Shown here: positions 27,375 to 35,710 of the stretch, one piece after another
How positions within the stretch are numbered: position 1 is the stretch's first letter
Layout: each line of letters starts with the position of its first letter
The notes under the pieces: model-generated
What the model was told of the DNA's origin: nothing
The model's database searches: none
The model's input: the letters and a program-made list of their open reading frames with translations, nothing else
Made by a program: the position numbers and the translations under genes
Assembly (NCBI GenBank): GCA_030527115.1
Contig: JAUNBM010000020.1
Coordinates: 1 to 35,935, forward strand
Direction: 5' to 3'
DNA: 35,935 bases
Source of the DNA: Clostridia bacterium
Lineage (GTDB): Bacteria > Bacillota > Clostridia > Christensenellales > CAG-138

Positions 27375-28307
27375 ATGGAAGCTCGTTCACATGCTATCAT
27401 AAATGAGGTACAAAAAGCAATAGTCGGAAAGCCTCAAATTATTCAAGTTACGCTCCTCGCCATTCTTTCGCGAGGTCATGTTCTGCTTGAGGACATTCCG
27501 GGAGTCGGAAAAACAACCCTCGCGCTCGCCTTCTCCCGCGCTCTTGCGCTGGGCTATGGGCGGGTGCAATTCACTCCCGACGTATTGCCCTCCGACATCG
27601 TCGGCTTCTCCATATATAATAAGGAAACGATGCGCATGGAATACCAGCCGGGCGCGGCGCTTTGCAATCTTTTCCTCGCCGACGAGCTGAACCGCGCCAC
27701 GAGCCGGACGCAGTCGGCTCTGCTCGAAGCCATGGAGGAGAACCAGATTACCGTCGACGGCAACACCTATGCCCTGCCCCAGCCCTTCGTCGTTATCGCC
27801 ACCCAAAACCCCACCGGCGCGAGCGGAACCCAGCTTTTGCCCGATTCGCAGATGGACCGTTTTATGGTGCGCCTGTCGATGGGCTATCCCAGCCCGCAGG
27901 ACGAGGTGCGCCTGCTTGAGCTGAAGCAGAACGGCAATATGCTCGCCTCGGTCGGGCAGGTCGTGCCCCGTGAGGAGCTTATCAGCATGATAAACGAGGT
28001 GGACGGCGTATTTCTGCATTCGTCCATCTACCAATATATCGTCAACCTTATAAACGCAACCCGCACCCATCCGCAGATTATGCAGGGCGGAAGCCCTCGC
28101 GCCTCGCTCGCGGTAGTCTCGATGGCCAAGGCGCTCGCCTTCGTCAGCCAGCGCGACTATGTACTGCCCGAAGATATTAAAACCATCTTTCCCTATACCA
28201 TAGCGCACAGGCTCCTGCTCACGCCGGAAGCCGAAGCCAACGGGGTTTCCACGCTCGCAATCGTGCAGTCGATATTGAAGTCCGTCGTCGCTCCGCGCAT
28301 AAAATAG
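27375..28307 (+). CDS. MoxR-family AAA+ ATPase
   Basis: The 310-residue MoxR ATPase has Walker A IPGVGKTT (about 41-48), Walker B LFLADELNRA, sensor region VIATQNPTG and the MoxR C-terminal lid. Members act as chaperone-like ATPases that work with DUF58 and von Willebrand-type partners. The ATG follows AGGGGGG. It is the first gene of a three-gene operon with a DUF58 protein and a membrane transglutaminase-like protein, a widespread set whose precise role is unsettled. Confidence 0.93.
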   Translation: MEARSHAIINEVQKAIVGKPQIIQVTLLAILSRGHVLLEDIPGVGKTTLALAFSRALALGYGRVQFTPDVLPSDIVGFSIYNKETMRMEYQPGAALCNLFLADELNRATSRTQSALLEAMEENQITVDGNTYALPQPFVVIATQNPTGASGTQLLPDSQMDRFMVRLSMGYPSPQDEVRLLELKQNGNMLASVGQVVPREELISMINEVDGVFLHSSIYQYIVNLINATRTHPQIMQGGSPRASLAVVSMAKALAFVSQRDYVLPEDIKTIFPYTIAHRLLLTPEAEANGVSTLAIVQSILKSVVAPRIK

Positions 28308-28308
28308 T

Positions 28309-29292
28309 ATGTGGCGCTTCAGGTTCGTATACCTGTTCTGTCTTTTGGGAGCAGTCATATTTCACCTAATCTACCAGGCGGAGCTGTCGGTCTATGTTCT
28401 GCTCCTCGTGGTTTTTTTGCCCTTTTTGGCGTTTATACTCTGCCTCCCCGCGATGGCGCTCGCCCGCGTGAGCCTGTATTTGCCCGCGAGAGCCCCGCTC
28501 GGAAGCGAAATTGCGCTCGAACTGCGCCTCAGATGCAGGTTTCCCATTCCCACCGGACTGGTGCGCGTTAAAATCAAGGTTGAGAACGCCTTTACCGGCG
28601 AAAGCGCCATTCTGCCCCTCGAATATTTCTATGGCGCGTGGAACGAGACGATCTCGATTCCGATAATGGCGAAGCACAGCGGAAAACTCGTCTGCTCGGT
28701 TGTGCGCTGTAAGGCGGCGGACTGCCTCGGAATTTTTTCTCTTCCTATTAAAAATGTACTCCCGGCGAACTGCATCGTAACCCCCGTGCCAATTTCGCCC
28801 GGCGCTCCGCTGGCAAAGCTTAAAAGGATTAAGCCGCGCTTCGTTGCAAAAAAAGGCGGCGGCTTCTCGGAAGACCATGAACTGCGCCCCTATGTTAAGG
28901 GCGACCCCGTGCGCTCGATACATTGGAAGCTCAGCTCCAAGCTCGACGAGCTGATAATCCGCGAACCGCTCGAGCCGGAACGCAAGCGCATAGTTATTCA
29001 GCCGGAGCTGAAGGGCTCGCCCTCCGCGCTGGACAACGTTTTGGGCCAGCTCGTCTTTTTGTCCTCCAGGCTGTTGGAGGCAAACCAGCGGCACGAGATT
29101 ATCAATCCCTATGCGCCCTCGAAAAAGCTCAGCTACTGCGCGCCCGATAACAAGGCACAGCTCGTTGAGTATATCGACCAGTTGCTCCGCCAGCGCGCCG
29201 CTTCGAGCAGCGCCAAGCCCCGCGTTATGAGCCCGATTCACGCGGAGGTCTTTCTCCTGCTCAAACCTTTGACCGGAGGGCGCAGGCGATGA
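28309..29292 (+). CDS. DUF58 domain-containing membrane protein
   Basis: The 327-residue protein has two N-terminal membrane spans (about 5-50), a beta-rich region, and the DUF58 signature DHELRPYVKGDPVRSIHWK followed by SSKLDELIIRE. Its start is one base beyond the moxR stop with no clear ribosome binding site, so it is probably translated by coupling. DUF58 proteins are usual partners of MoxR ATPases. Its own activity is unknown. Confidence 0.9.
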   Translation: MWRFRFVYLFCLLGAVIFHLIYQAELSVYVLLLVVFLPFLAFILCLPAMALARVSLYLPARAPLGSEIALELRLRCRFPIPTGLVRVKIKVENAFTGESAILPLEYFYGAWNETISIPIMAKHSGKLVCSVVRCKAADCLGIFSLPIKNVLPANCIVTPVPISPGAPLAKLKRIKPRFVAKKGGGFSEDHELRPYVKGDPVRSIHWKLSSKLDELIIREPLEPERKRIVIQPELKGSPSALDNVLGQLVFLSSRLLEANQRHEIINPYAPSKKLSYCAPDNKAQLVEYIDQLLRQRAASSSAKPRVMSPIHAEVFLLLKPLTGGRRR

Positions 29293-31385
29293 AAGCGAGA
29301 GCCGCAACCTTTGTATCCATAGTGTTTACCGAGCTTCTGCCCGCCGCGCTACTCACGCTCGGCTCGATGCTCTGCCTCATGTCCGCCTACAAACTGCCCT
29401 ACGAGCTGACGCCGCTTCTCGCCTACTGCCTCGGCTTTGCAAGCGTTTTCACCCTCTTTATGCACGCCCCGAAATACCGCTTCGCTTTCTGCGCGGTCGT
29501 CATGGCGGGGCTTTTGGGGCTGGCGCTCTGGCTTCTGCCGAATATCCGCGCCGGCGCGGGCTACATTTTGTCCGCCATTGATATGCGGTTCGGCGTTTCG
29601 ATCGGCTCTGCGATGCTTGAGGGCCAGCTCGTCACCCTGCCCATGATAATCAGCGGCTACAACCTCATCTGGGCGTTCTTCTGCGCGGTTATGACCCTCT
29701 ATCACTGCTGTTGCATCGGCCTTTTAAAGGCTCCGATGCTCTGCTATGTGATTGCGCTCCCGCTCGGCGTGCTGGCGGTGCTTTTTTTGGACTCGCCGCC
29801 CAACGAAACCCATCTCCTGCTGTTGCTGTTCATGCTGTTGCTCCTGCCCCTGCTTCAGCTCTATTGCCAGAGCGGGAACCCCAAGATCGGCTATCTCGCC
29901 GTCTTTCTTTCGGCAGTACTGCTGGGCTACCTTCTTTTGATGCGCCCGATTGCCAAAGCCGTCGATTTGAGCTGGCTGAAATCCGAGCAGATTGAGGCGT
30001 GGCTGAACGATAAAAACAGCAGCGTCAACGAGCTGGACTCGCCCGACAGCCGCGATATCTCCGTTGGAGCGGACTCGCCCTCGAACCAGGTCGTGATGGA
30101 GGTTACCTCCTCAACGACCGGAATGCTCTATCTGCGCGGCTATTCGATGGCGCACTATACCGGACGGAGCTTCGACCCGCCGAGCGAGGATTTTGCGGGC
30201 GGCTTCGACTCGTTGCACCTTGCCGCCGCCGCGGTGCAGAACACCTATGGGAACACCTATCAGCACACGCTGACCGTTTCGTATTCCTCTCCGTCCACGC
30301 TCATCTACACGCCCTACTTTTCCCTGCTCTCCGGCGACGTTGTGATGAGCGAAAGCACGGTGGTTATGGAAGATGAGGTGCAGAGCTATTATCTCGACTA
30401 TACCCCGCCTGCCCGCATCGACCTCCCCTCCCTCACCCTGCCCGAAAATCTCCTTGACGACGAGCTTCTCTATCGGGAATATGTCTACGACACCTATACC
30501 GACGATCTGCCTGAAATCCGCGAAATAGCGGAGCAGATCGGGATTTTGGAGGCGTCCGACCGCCTGTCCGCTATACAGCTCACAATCGCATACCTGACCC
30601 AGAATAATCAATACAGCCGCACCGTGGACGAAACCCCGGAGGGCGAGGACGTCGTTTTGTACTTCCTTTTGCAGTCCCATGTCGGCAATTGCGTTCACTA
30701 TTCAAGCTCCGCCGTTGCGCTTTTGCAGTCCTGCGGCATCCCCACCCGCTTTGTCGGCGGCTATATGCCCCAGGTGATGCAGGAGAATACCGCAACGCTC
30801 GTCACCGAGGTGGACTCCCACGCCTGGATTGAGGTTTACTTCGACGAAATCGGCTGGCTTCCCTTTGAAGCCACCTTCTCCTCAAGCATCATCCAGCCCA
30901 CCTCCTCCCCCAACACCGATTTGGTGCCGAGCGTGGAGCCCCATACCCCCGCTCCGCCCGACTATGTCCCCACGCCGACTCCCGCTTTGGACGAGCCCGT
31001 GTCGCCCGTTACCGAGGACGAGGAGGAGGATGAGGACGAGCCGGCGAATATCCCCTGGTGGTTGATTGGAATTGCCGGAGCGGTTGCGCTGACGGTGGCA
31101 AGAAGATATTTGACTAAAAAGCTTCGCGCCCGCCGCTTTGCCTCCATGGACAACAACGCCTACGCGATAGCCGCCTATCGCTTCGCCTGCAAGCTCAACC
31201 GGCAGGGGCTGAAACTCCCGCCGGAGCTGGTGGCGCTCGCGAATCGCGCCAGATTCTCCCAGCACAAGCTCACCGCCGCCGAACGCGAGCGCGTTGACTA
31301 CGCCCTGAGGGAGCTTGCCTTGGATGTAAAAACGCTCCCGTTGCCGAGGGTCTTAGTCATCCGGTTTATTTTCGCATACGACTGA
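29289..31385 (+). CDS. Membrane transglutaminase-like protein (TgpA-type)
   Basis: The 698-residue protein has several N-terminal membrane spans (about 10-220), an extracytoplasmic transglutaminase-like domain, a Pro/Thr and acidic linker, one further membrane span (about residues 593-610) and a cytoplasmic tail. Catalytic motifs are GNCVHYSSSAVALLQ (Cys) and DSHAWIEVYF (His). The third-position motif is GWLPFEATF, with Glu where many family members have Asp, a substitution also seen in related proteins. The start overlaps DUF58 by 4 bases with GGAGGG upstream. The last 33 bases overlap the convergent GIY-YIG gene. A cell-envelope protease or crosslinking function is known only in outline for the family. 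Confidence 0.88.
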   Translation: MKARAATFVSIVFTELLPAALLTLGSMLCLMSAYKLPYELTPLLAYCLGFASVFTLFMHAPKYRFAFCAVVMAGLLGLALWLLPNIRAGAGYILSAIDMRFGVSIGSAMLEGQLVTLPMIISGYNLIWAFFCAVMTLYHCCCIGLLKAPMLCYVIALPLGVLAVLFLDSPPNETHLLLLLFMLLLLPLLQLYCQSGNPKIGYLAVFLSAVLLGYLLLMRPIAKAVDLSWLKSEQIEAWLNDKNSSVNELDSPDSRDISVGADSPSNQVVMEVTSSTTGMLYLRGYSMAHYTGRSFDPPSEDFAGGFDSLHLAAAAVQNTYGNTYQHTLTVSYSSPSTLIYTPYFSLLSGDVVMSESTVVMEDEVQSYYLDYTPPARIDLPSLTLPENLLDDELLYREYVYDTYTDDLPEIREIAEQIGILEASDRLSAIQLTIAYLTQNNQYSRTVDETPEGEDVVLYFLLQSHVGNCVHYSSSAVALLQSCGIPTRFVGGYMPQVMQENTATLVTEVDSHAWIEVYFDEIGWLPFEATFSSSIIQPTSSPNTDLVPSVEPHTPAPPDYVPTPTPALDEPVSPVTEDEEEDEDEPANIPWWLIGIAGAVALTVARRYLTKKLRARRFASMDNNAYAIAAYRFACKLNRQGLKLPPELVALANRARFSQHKLTAAERERVDYALRELALDVKTLPLPRVLVIRFIFAYD

Positions 31386-31637
31386 GTTCCCGCTTGATTT
31401 GATAAGCTCGTTCTTCTGCGCCCGGCTCAGCGACTTGATTTCAAGCTCGCGCCTAAGCGCGCCGCCACGGTCAAAGCCGCGCTCCACCCAAACCGGCTCG
31501 ACCGGCAGGCGGCTCTTGGTATACTTGGCTCCCCTGCCCGCATTATGCGCCTTTAGCCGGCGGTTCATATCGGTCGTAACCCCGGTATACAGGCTTCCGT
31601 CCCCGCATCGGAGTATGTAAACCACATAATCTCTCAT
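31353..31637 (-). CDS. GIY-YIG nuclease-fold protein (UPF0213-like)
   Basis: The 94-residue protein matches the small GIY-YIG family: VVYILRCGDGSLYTGVTTDMN gives the GIY and YIG-type strands (core YILRCGDGSLYTG). RRLKAHNAGRGAKYTKSR and a C-terminal E in RRELEIKSLSRAQK follow. I chose ATG 31637 because the family normally begins a few residues before YILRC. An in-frame ATG at 31721 would extend it into ytxC. There is no ribosome binding site before 31637, and a -10 box ends six bases upstream, so it may be leaderless. The physiological role of UPF0213 proteins is unknown. Confidence 0.82.
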   Translation of the reverse strand: MRDYVVYILRCGDGSLYTGVTTDMNRRLKAHNAGRGAKYTKSRLPVEPVWVERGFDRGGALRRELEIKSLSRAQKNELIKSSGNSVVCENKPDD

Positions 31638-31643
31638 GCAAGG

Positions 31644-31649
31644 ATTATA
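31644..31649 (-). promoter_or_regulatory. Extended -10 box directly upstream of the GIY-YIG start
   Basis: TGC-TATAAT reads on the minus strand and leaves only six bases to the ATG, so transcription would start at or next to the start codon. A clear -35 is absent (CTGCAA at 18-base spacing is the nearest). Confidence 0.5.
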
Positions 31650-31680
31650 GCACAAAACGCGGGGAGATTGCAGTTTGCTT

Positions 31681-32412
31681 TTATTTATAAATCTTAACCC
31701 GTCCGCAAAACACCTTGGCAATCGCCTCGGTTAAGCGGTTCTCCGCGTTGCCCGAAAGGTCGTATACGATCAGGTTCTTGGGCGCCATATTTACCAGCAG
31801 GGATACGATGCCCTCCACCGAGCAGTCCACATACTCGATGCGCACCAGCGACTCGTCGGTGAGCGTGCAGGAGCCGTCCGCATGGATGCAGAGTTGCAAC
31901 TCCAAAATGCGCGGCTCTATCGCCGCGGCATAGCTGTTGAGCGTCTTGACTATTTCGGAAAACTCCTTCTGCATCAGGATCTCCGCCGTCGCCTGCTCCA
32001 CGCAAAGCCGCCATAGATTTTGGCAGGCGCGCATTCTAAACTGCATATAGCCCTCGGGGCAGAAGTCGCGGGTGCTCTTCAAAAACCCGATCAAGCCCTC
32101 CTCAACAGCGGCAAGCTCCTCCGCGGAGCGCGCCGCTTTGAGCGCTATCGTCAGCGCGCTCTGCTTCTCCGAAAGCGTGAGCGGCATCCTGTCGACAAGC
32201 TTTGCAAGCGCGAAGTACATCAGATCCCGACACATCACCCTCGCGCAAACCTCCGCCATGATTCTAACGGCGTCCTGGCCGCGCACGGTCACATACAGCG
32301 CGTTTCCACGCTGTATGAACGAATGGTTTGCGCCCGTCTGCGAAAGCCTTCGCGCATAGAGGGTCTTTAAATCGACGTCGTATTCCGTTGAAACAACACA
32401 CCAAGATGGCAT
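31681..32412 (-). CDS. Probable YtxC-family sporulation protein
   Basis: The 243-residue protein is mostly helical. Its middle (FRMRACQNLWRLCVEQATAE, then ILMQKEFSEIVKTLNSYAAAI) and the following strand region with LQLCIHADGSCTLTDES resemble the YtxC-like family annotated as sporulation proteins of unknown mechanism. This is pattern recognition and not a profile match. AGGAG lies 8 bases before the ATG. A short minus-strand gap separates it from the GIY-YIG gene. It could instead be an unrelated helical protein. Confidence 0.5.
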   Translation of the reverse strand: MPSWCVVSTEYDVDLKTLYARRLSQTGANHSFIQRGNALYVTVRGQDAVRIMAEVCARVMCRDLMYFALAKLVDRMPLTLSEKQSALTIALKAARSAEELAAVEEGLIGFLKSTRDFCPEGYMQFRMRACQNLWRLCVEQATAEILMQKEFSEIVKTLNSYAAAIEPRILELQLCIHADGSCTLTDESLVRIEYVDCSVEGIVSLLVNMAPKNLIVYDLSGNAENRLTEAIAKVFCGRVKIYK

Positions 32413-32484
32413 ACAAAAAACTCCTGTACCCTATCGTATGAATCTCAAGTCCTATTCTGTTCCAAATATTAAAAATTATCATGA

Positions 32485-32512
32485 TTGGAAAATTCCGAAA
32501 AAAGCATAGATT
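32485..32512 (+). promoter_or_regulatory. Candidate promoter of the DUF421 gene
   Basis: TTGGAA (32485-32490) and TAGATT (32507-32512) are separated by 16 bases. If used, transcription starts near 32519, which rules out an upstream TTG start at 32485 and supports ATG 32539. Confidence 0.35.
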
Positions 32513-32538
32513 TTTTTCAGACTGCGCAAACTTATCCC

Positions 32539-33222
32539 ATGGATTTACTGAAGATACTTGCAACAACGATAATCTCCATAGTCGTGTTGTTTCTGCTCAC
32601 GCGGCTCATGGGAAACAAACAGCTCTCCCAGCTGTCCCTGTTCGACTATGTGGTGGGAATTACCATAGGCTCCATAGCCGCCGACCTCGCGGTGGAGCTG
32701 CAAACTCCCCTCAACAGCGGCCTCGCCCTCGTGATATACGGGCTGATTGCGGTGCTTATCTCGGTTTTGACCAATAAATCGCTGGGGTGCAGGCGTTTCT
32801 TCGCCGGCCGCCCCATACTCTTGCTGGACGACGGAAAGCTCTTTAAAAAGGGCTTTACCAAGGCCAGGCTGGATTTGCATGAGTTTTTGGCTATGGCAAG
32901 GGTGAGCGGGTATTACAATATCAATACCATCCAAACCGCGATTATGGAGACTAACGGCAACATCAGCTTTTTGCCCAAGGCGCAGTCGCGCCCGCTGACT
33001 CCCCAGGATATGTCGATGAACCCGACGCAGGAGCGGATGCAGTTGAACTTAGTTATGGACGGCAAGCTCATGGAGGAAAACCTGAATAAGGCCAACCTCA
33101 GCACCCGCCGCCTCTGCGAGCAACTCAAGGCCCTCGGCGTCCGTTCGTTTAAGCAGGTCTTTTTGGCTTGTCTGGATTATAACGGAGTTTTGAGCGTCTA
33201 TAAGTCCAAGCCGGAGGATTAG
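32539..33222 (+). CDS. DUF421 (YetF/YcaP-like) membrane protein
   Basis: The 227-residue protein has three N-terminal membrane spans (about 4-85) with LTRLMGNKQLSQLSLFDYVVGITIG, the DUF421 hallmark (core LFDYVVGITIGS). A cytoplasmic YetF-type domain with RPILLLDDGKL and LHEFLAMARVSGYYNI follows. Its function is unknown; some relatives are linked to spore germination or envelope. The start lacks a clear ribosome binding site. ATG 32539 begins just before the first membrane span. The stop lies two bases from the convergent SLOG gene. Confidence 0.87.
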   Translation: MDLLKILATTIISIVVLFLLTRLMGNKQLSQLSLFDYVVGITIGSIAADLAVELQTPLNSGLALVIYGLIAVLISVLTNKSLGCRRFFAGRPILLLDDGKLFKKGFTKARLDLHEFLAMARVSGYYNINTIQTAIMETNGNISFLPKAQSRPLTPQDMSMNPTQERMQLNLVMDGKLMEENLNKANLSTRRLCEQLKALGVRSFKQVFLACLDYNGVLSVYKSKPED

Positions 33223-33224
33223 GC

Positions 33225-33710
33225 TCAATAGGTCGGTTTTAGATATCTGCCTACAAAATAGATTGGCTTGTTTAGCTTTTTTGCGTATTCAACGGTATAG
33301 CCCGTTCCGCTCCTCGTATCGGTCATATAGGCTATAACCATCGCGGAGTCCTCGACCATGCGGCGGTTTCGCTCGTGCAAACAGCCCTTGTAAAAATGCG
33401 GCGCAAGCACCCTGACCTCGTCCGCGGCATTCAAAAGGTTGTGGTACAGCTCCTTAACCTTGATTCCAAACCCATCCGCCTGCCCCTCGAACGGAACATA
33501 TACGGACAGGGTGATATCCGGATACTCCTGCTTGAGACCCAGCACCATCCGCTCGCACATCATATCGTAGCCCGCCGCTCCGCCGGCGATAAACCGCTTG
33601 CATCCGAGCTTGATTGCCCGCAGGATGGCGTCCCGCGTTTCCTCTCTTAGCTGATAGTAAGCCTGATCCCTCGGCAACAACCTGTGCCCGGTAAAACAGC
33701 AGCTTTTCAT
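33225..33710 (-). CDS. DUF1273/SLOG-family protein (YpsA-like)
   Basis: The 161-residue protein has the SLOG Rossmann-like pattern: CCFTGHR at the N-terminus, GGAAGYDMMCE, HERNRRMVEDS and SGTGYTVEYAKK. SLOG proteins bind nucleotide-derived ligands. The YpsA relatives in Bacillota have been tied to cell division. It overlaps the phospholipase-like gene by 4 bases (ATGA), so the two are cotranscribed. Confidence 0.88.
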   Translation of the reverse strand: MKSCCFTGHRLLPRDQAYYQLREETRDAILRAIKLGCKRFIAGGAAGYDMMCERMVLGLKQEYPDITLSVYVPFEGQADGFGIKVKELYHNLLNAADEVRVLAPHFYKGCLHERNRRMVEDSAMVIAYMTDTRSGTGYTVEYAKKLNKPIYFVGRYLKPTY

Positions 33711-34552
33711 CCCACTTCTCCCTTGTCCATGCTTATGTTCCCCAAAAGCTTTTTCAGCTCGTCTACCCTGCCCTCGCGCAACAGGGATATCCAGCGCACC
33801 GCATCAGCCACGCCGTTTTCAAAAAGGTGATCGAAGGATTCGTTTCGGATAACCCCAGGTTTCCACGGAGCCGCCCATTCGCGTCCCTGGAGATTCCGGC
33901 AGTCCTCCAAATCTGGAAGGGTTTCCGCCATGATGAAGCCGGAAATGCAGTTCGGTTTTTTTATCAGGCGATCCAGCCACCGCGTCAGCTTCAGCTTCCT
34001 TCCGCTCGGATCGAAAGTCCATCTATGCACCCTTAGAAGTTTTCGGTAGCTTCTTTTGTATGCGTTGCCTATCCTCTTGGAGTAGAGCCTTTCAACCAGC
34101 GCCGCCACAAAAGCGTTGATCCGCTCGACGTCCGCGCCCCTTTGCCGCTGTCCCGGCACGCCCGTCTCGGCCTTATGCTCCTTGTATAACTGCATATCTA
34201 TGTTCACTTCAAACCGGGTATGATCGTAGCCCTGATATTGCGACTCTATGTAGGGATGCTCCGCCGCATCCAGCGCCAGATGGCAGAGCATACCGTAGAT
34301 AAAGCTGTCGACTCCGGAAACCTTGCCGCGGCATTCCAGCATGGCGGCGAGCAACGCATCCCCCGACTCATGGTGCAATAAATTGCCGAGCATCTTCTGG
34401 TGCGAAGAAAAAACCGGAGGCGGAATACGATCGAAGAAAAATACGTCGGGGCCTACGCAGCCAAGATAAAAATTCGCTTCGTCCGAAAGTTTCAGGGACA
34501 ATCGACTGAGTACGCGCCTTCCAAATAGGGTGTGTGACAATAAGTATGGCAT
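33707..34552 (-). CDS. Zinc-dependent phospholipase C-like protein
   Basis: The 281-residue protein has the N-terminal MPYLLSHTLFG, GCVGPDVFFFDR and FIYGMLCHLALDAAEHPYI patterns expected of the zinc-dependent phospholipase C fold (PF00882 type), with His and Asp residues suited to metal binding. No signal peptide is visible, unlike secreted clostridial alpha-toxin. It is more like the cytoplasmic or uncharacterised members. In-frame TGA lies 15 bases upstream of the ATG, so this start is fixed. It has no ribosome binding site and its -10 box ends six bases before the ATG. Catalytic activity is not shown by the sequence. Confidence 0.8.
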   Translation of the reverse strand: MPYLLSHTLFGRRVLSRLSLKLSDEANFYLGCVGPDVFFFDRIPPPVFSSHQKMLGNLLHHESGDALLAAMLECRGKVSGVDSFIYGMLCHLALDAAEHPYIESQYQGYDHTRFEVNIDMQLYKEHKAETGVPGQRQRGADVERINAFVAALVERLYSKRIGNAYKRSYRKLLRVHRWTFDPSGRKLKLTRWLDRLIKKPNCISGFIMAETLPDLEDCRNLQGREWAAPWKPGVIRNESFDHLFENGVADAVRWISLLREGRVDELKKLLGNISMDKGEVG

Positions 34553-34558
34553 GGAAAT

Positions 34559-34587
34559 ACTATATCAGATGAAGCCCCGCCCATCAA
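34559..34587 (-). promoter_or_regulatory. Promoter giving an apparently leaderless transcript of the phospholipase-like gene
   Basis: On the minus strand TTGATG (34582-34587) and TATAGT (34559-34564) have a 17-base spacer with an extended TG. Only six bases (ATTTCC) separate the -10 box from the start codon. Confidence 0.6.
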
Positions 34588-34706
34588 GACGATTTCAAAA
34601 GTTTTTTGCTCCTTTCCCCCCAATATTGAATAATTTTCCAAAAAATCTAAAATCTGGCTGAAATAATCGTTTTTTCTTTATCTTTTTTGTTAACCTTTTG
34701 CGAAAT

Positions 34707-34737
34707 TTGACACAAGTTAAAATCTTTCTGCTAAAAT
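34707..34737 (+). promoter_or_regulatory. Promoter of the amidase_3-like gene
   Basis: A perfect TTGACA (34707-34712) and an extended -10 TGC-TAAAAT (34732-34737) are separated by 19 bases, longer than ideal. The leader contains a small hairpin AGCGC-TGTTT-GCGCT (34750-34764). The upstream stretch 34588-34706 is AT-rich and carries no gene. Confidence 0.6.
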
Positions 34738-34793
34738 GTAGCTGTCGGAAGCGCTGTTTGCGCTACCCTATGGATTTTTTAGGAGGCGGCTTT

Positions 34794-35687
34794 ATGAAGC
34801 AAATCAAAAGAAGAAGGAGAAGGCTTCGCATCAACAACCCTGTGGGCTTTTCGTTGTTCTGCATCCTGTGCCTTGCCCTGCTCGCCGGGCTCATAGTCGG
34901 CGTATATTATCTCATCGAGTACGGCCCTGGCGCCTGCGCCGCTTTCTCACAGTATCTTGAGGAGCGTGACGCCACCCCCGCGCCCACGGCAACGCCCACG
35001 CCCACCCTGCCGCCTACCTCCACTCCCTCGTCGGACAATGCGAACACGCCCATCGTAGGCGAACAGGAAACCCCGACGCCGGATACCTCCGCAGACTCTA
35101 CTGCCGTTCCCTCGGACTATACTCCTTCGACAGCCACCCCCGATCCCAACGCGCCCCTGTACGGGTTCACCATCGGCCTGGATCCCTTCCGCGACTCAGC
35201 CTCGCGGTTTGACGAGGAGGCGGTTTACAACCTGGAGTTTGCTTTCAAGTTCAAGGAATATCTGGAACAGCGCGGCGCCACCGTCGTACTGACCCGCGAG
35301 GACAACGACCGCAGTTATTCCGACACCGCGCGCATCAATGCGATCAACGATGCAAACTGCGACATCGCCCTCCGCTTCCTTTGCAATCACCTCGACTCCC
35401 GCGGAACTGTCGGCTGTTATGCCCAGTCGCTCTCTAGAAACGAGGAGACGGCAAGAACCATCGTCAACGCCTACATAGCCACCACCGGACTTTCCACCCG
35501 CAAGAGCGACGGCTTTGAGGCTGACAGCAACGCCTTTTTGCGTAATACCGACTGCGTTGCCGTCACCCTGATTATCGGGCATTGGACAAACTCCGGCGAA
35601 AGGGAGAAGCTTTTGGATTCCGCCTTCCAGGAGCTGATGATGGAGGGGCTCTATAACGGACTCTTGAGCTGTTTAAAGCCCGCCTGA
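34794..35687 (+). CDS. Membrane-anchored amidase_3-like protein, probably catalytically inactive
   Basis: The 297-residue protein has a basic start, one membrane span (about 16-42), a Thr/Pro-rich linker (60-120) and an outer domain (122-297). That domain follows the N-acetylmuramoyl-L-alanine amidase_3 pattern, with RGATVVLTRE and ARINAINDANCDIA. The usual metal and catalytic residues look lost. The DPGHGG equivalent reads DPFRDS (130-135), the SIHAN equivalent reads RFLCN (194-198), and the LVELGFLSN equivalent reads LIIGHWTN (259-266), without the catalytic Glu. It could still bind peptidoglycan or act as a regulator (inference). ATG 34794 is chosen because GGAGG lies 7 bases upstream. An in-frame start at 34698 would lie before the promoter. 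Confidence 0.75.
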   Translation: MKQIKRRRRRLRINNPVGFSLFCILCLALLAGLIVGVYYLIEYGPGACAAFSQYLEERDATPAPTATPTPTLPPTSTPSSDNANTPIVGEQETPTPDTSADSTAVPSDYTPSTATPDPNAPLYGFTIGLDPFRDSASRFDEEAVYNLEFAFKFKEYLEQRGATVVLTREDNDRSYSDTARINAINDANCDIALRFLCNHLDSRGTVGCYAQSLSRNEETARTIVNAYIATTGLSTRKSDGFEADSNAFLRNTDCVAVTLIIGHWTNSGEREKLLDSAFQELMMEGLYNGLLSCLKPA

Positions 35688-35710
35688 TGAATATTTAAAG
35701 CCGGATAATC

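Noticed and set aside
32413..32470. Sporulation sigma-E or sigma-K promoter for the YtxC-like gene (CATACGAT on the minus strand)
   Set aside because: The -10-like element is good but the nearest matching -35 elements are at the wrong distance, so it is not supported.
34741..34780. Attenuator in the leader of the amidase_3-like gene
   Set aside because: The AGCGC/GCGCT stem is only five base pairs and the T-run is about ten bases further on, which is not a convincing terminator.
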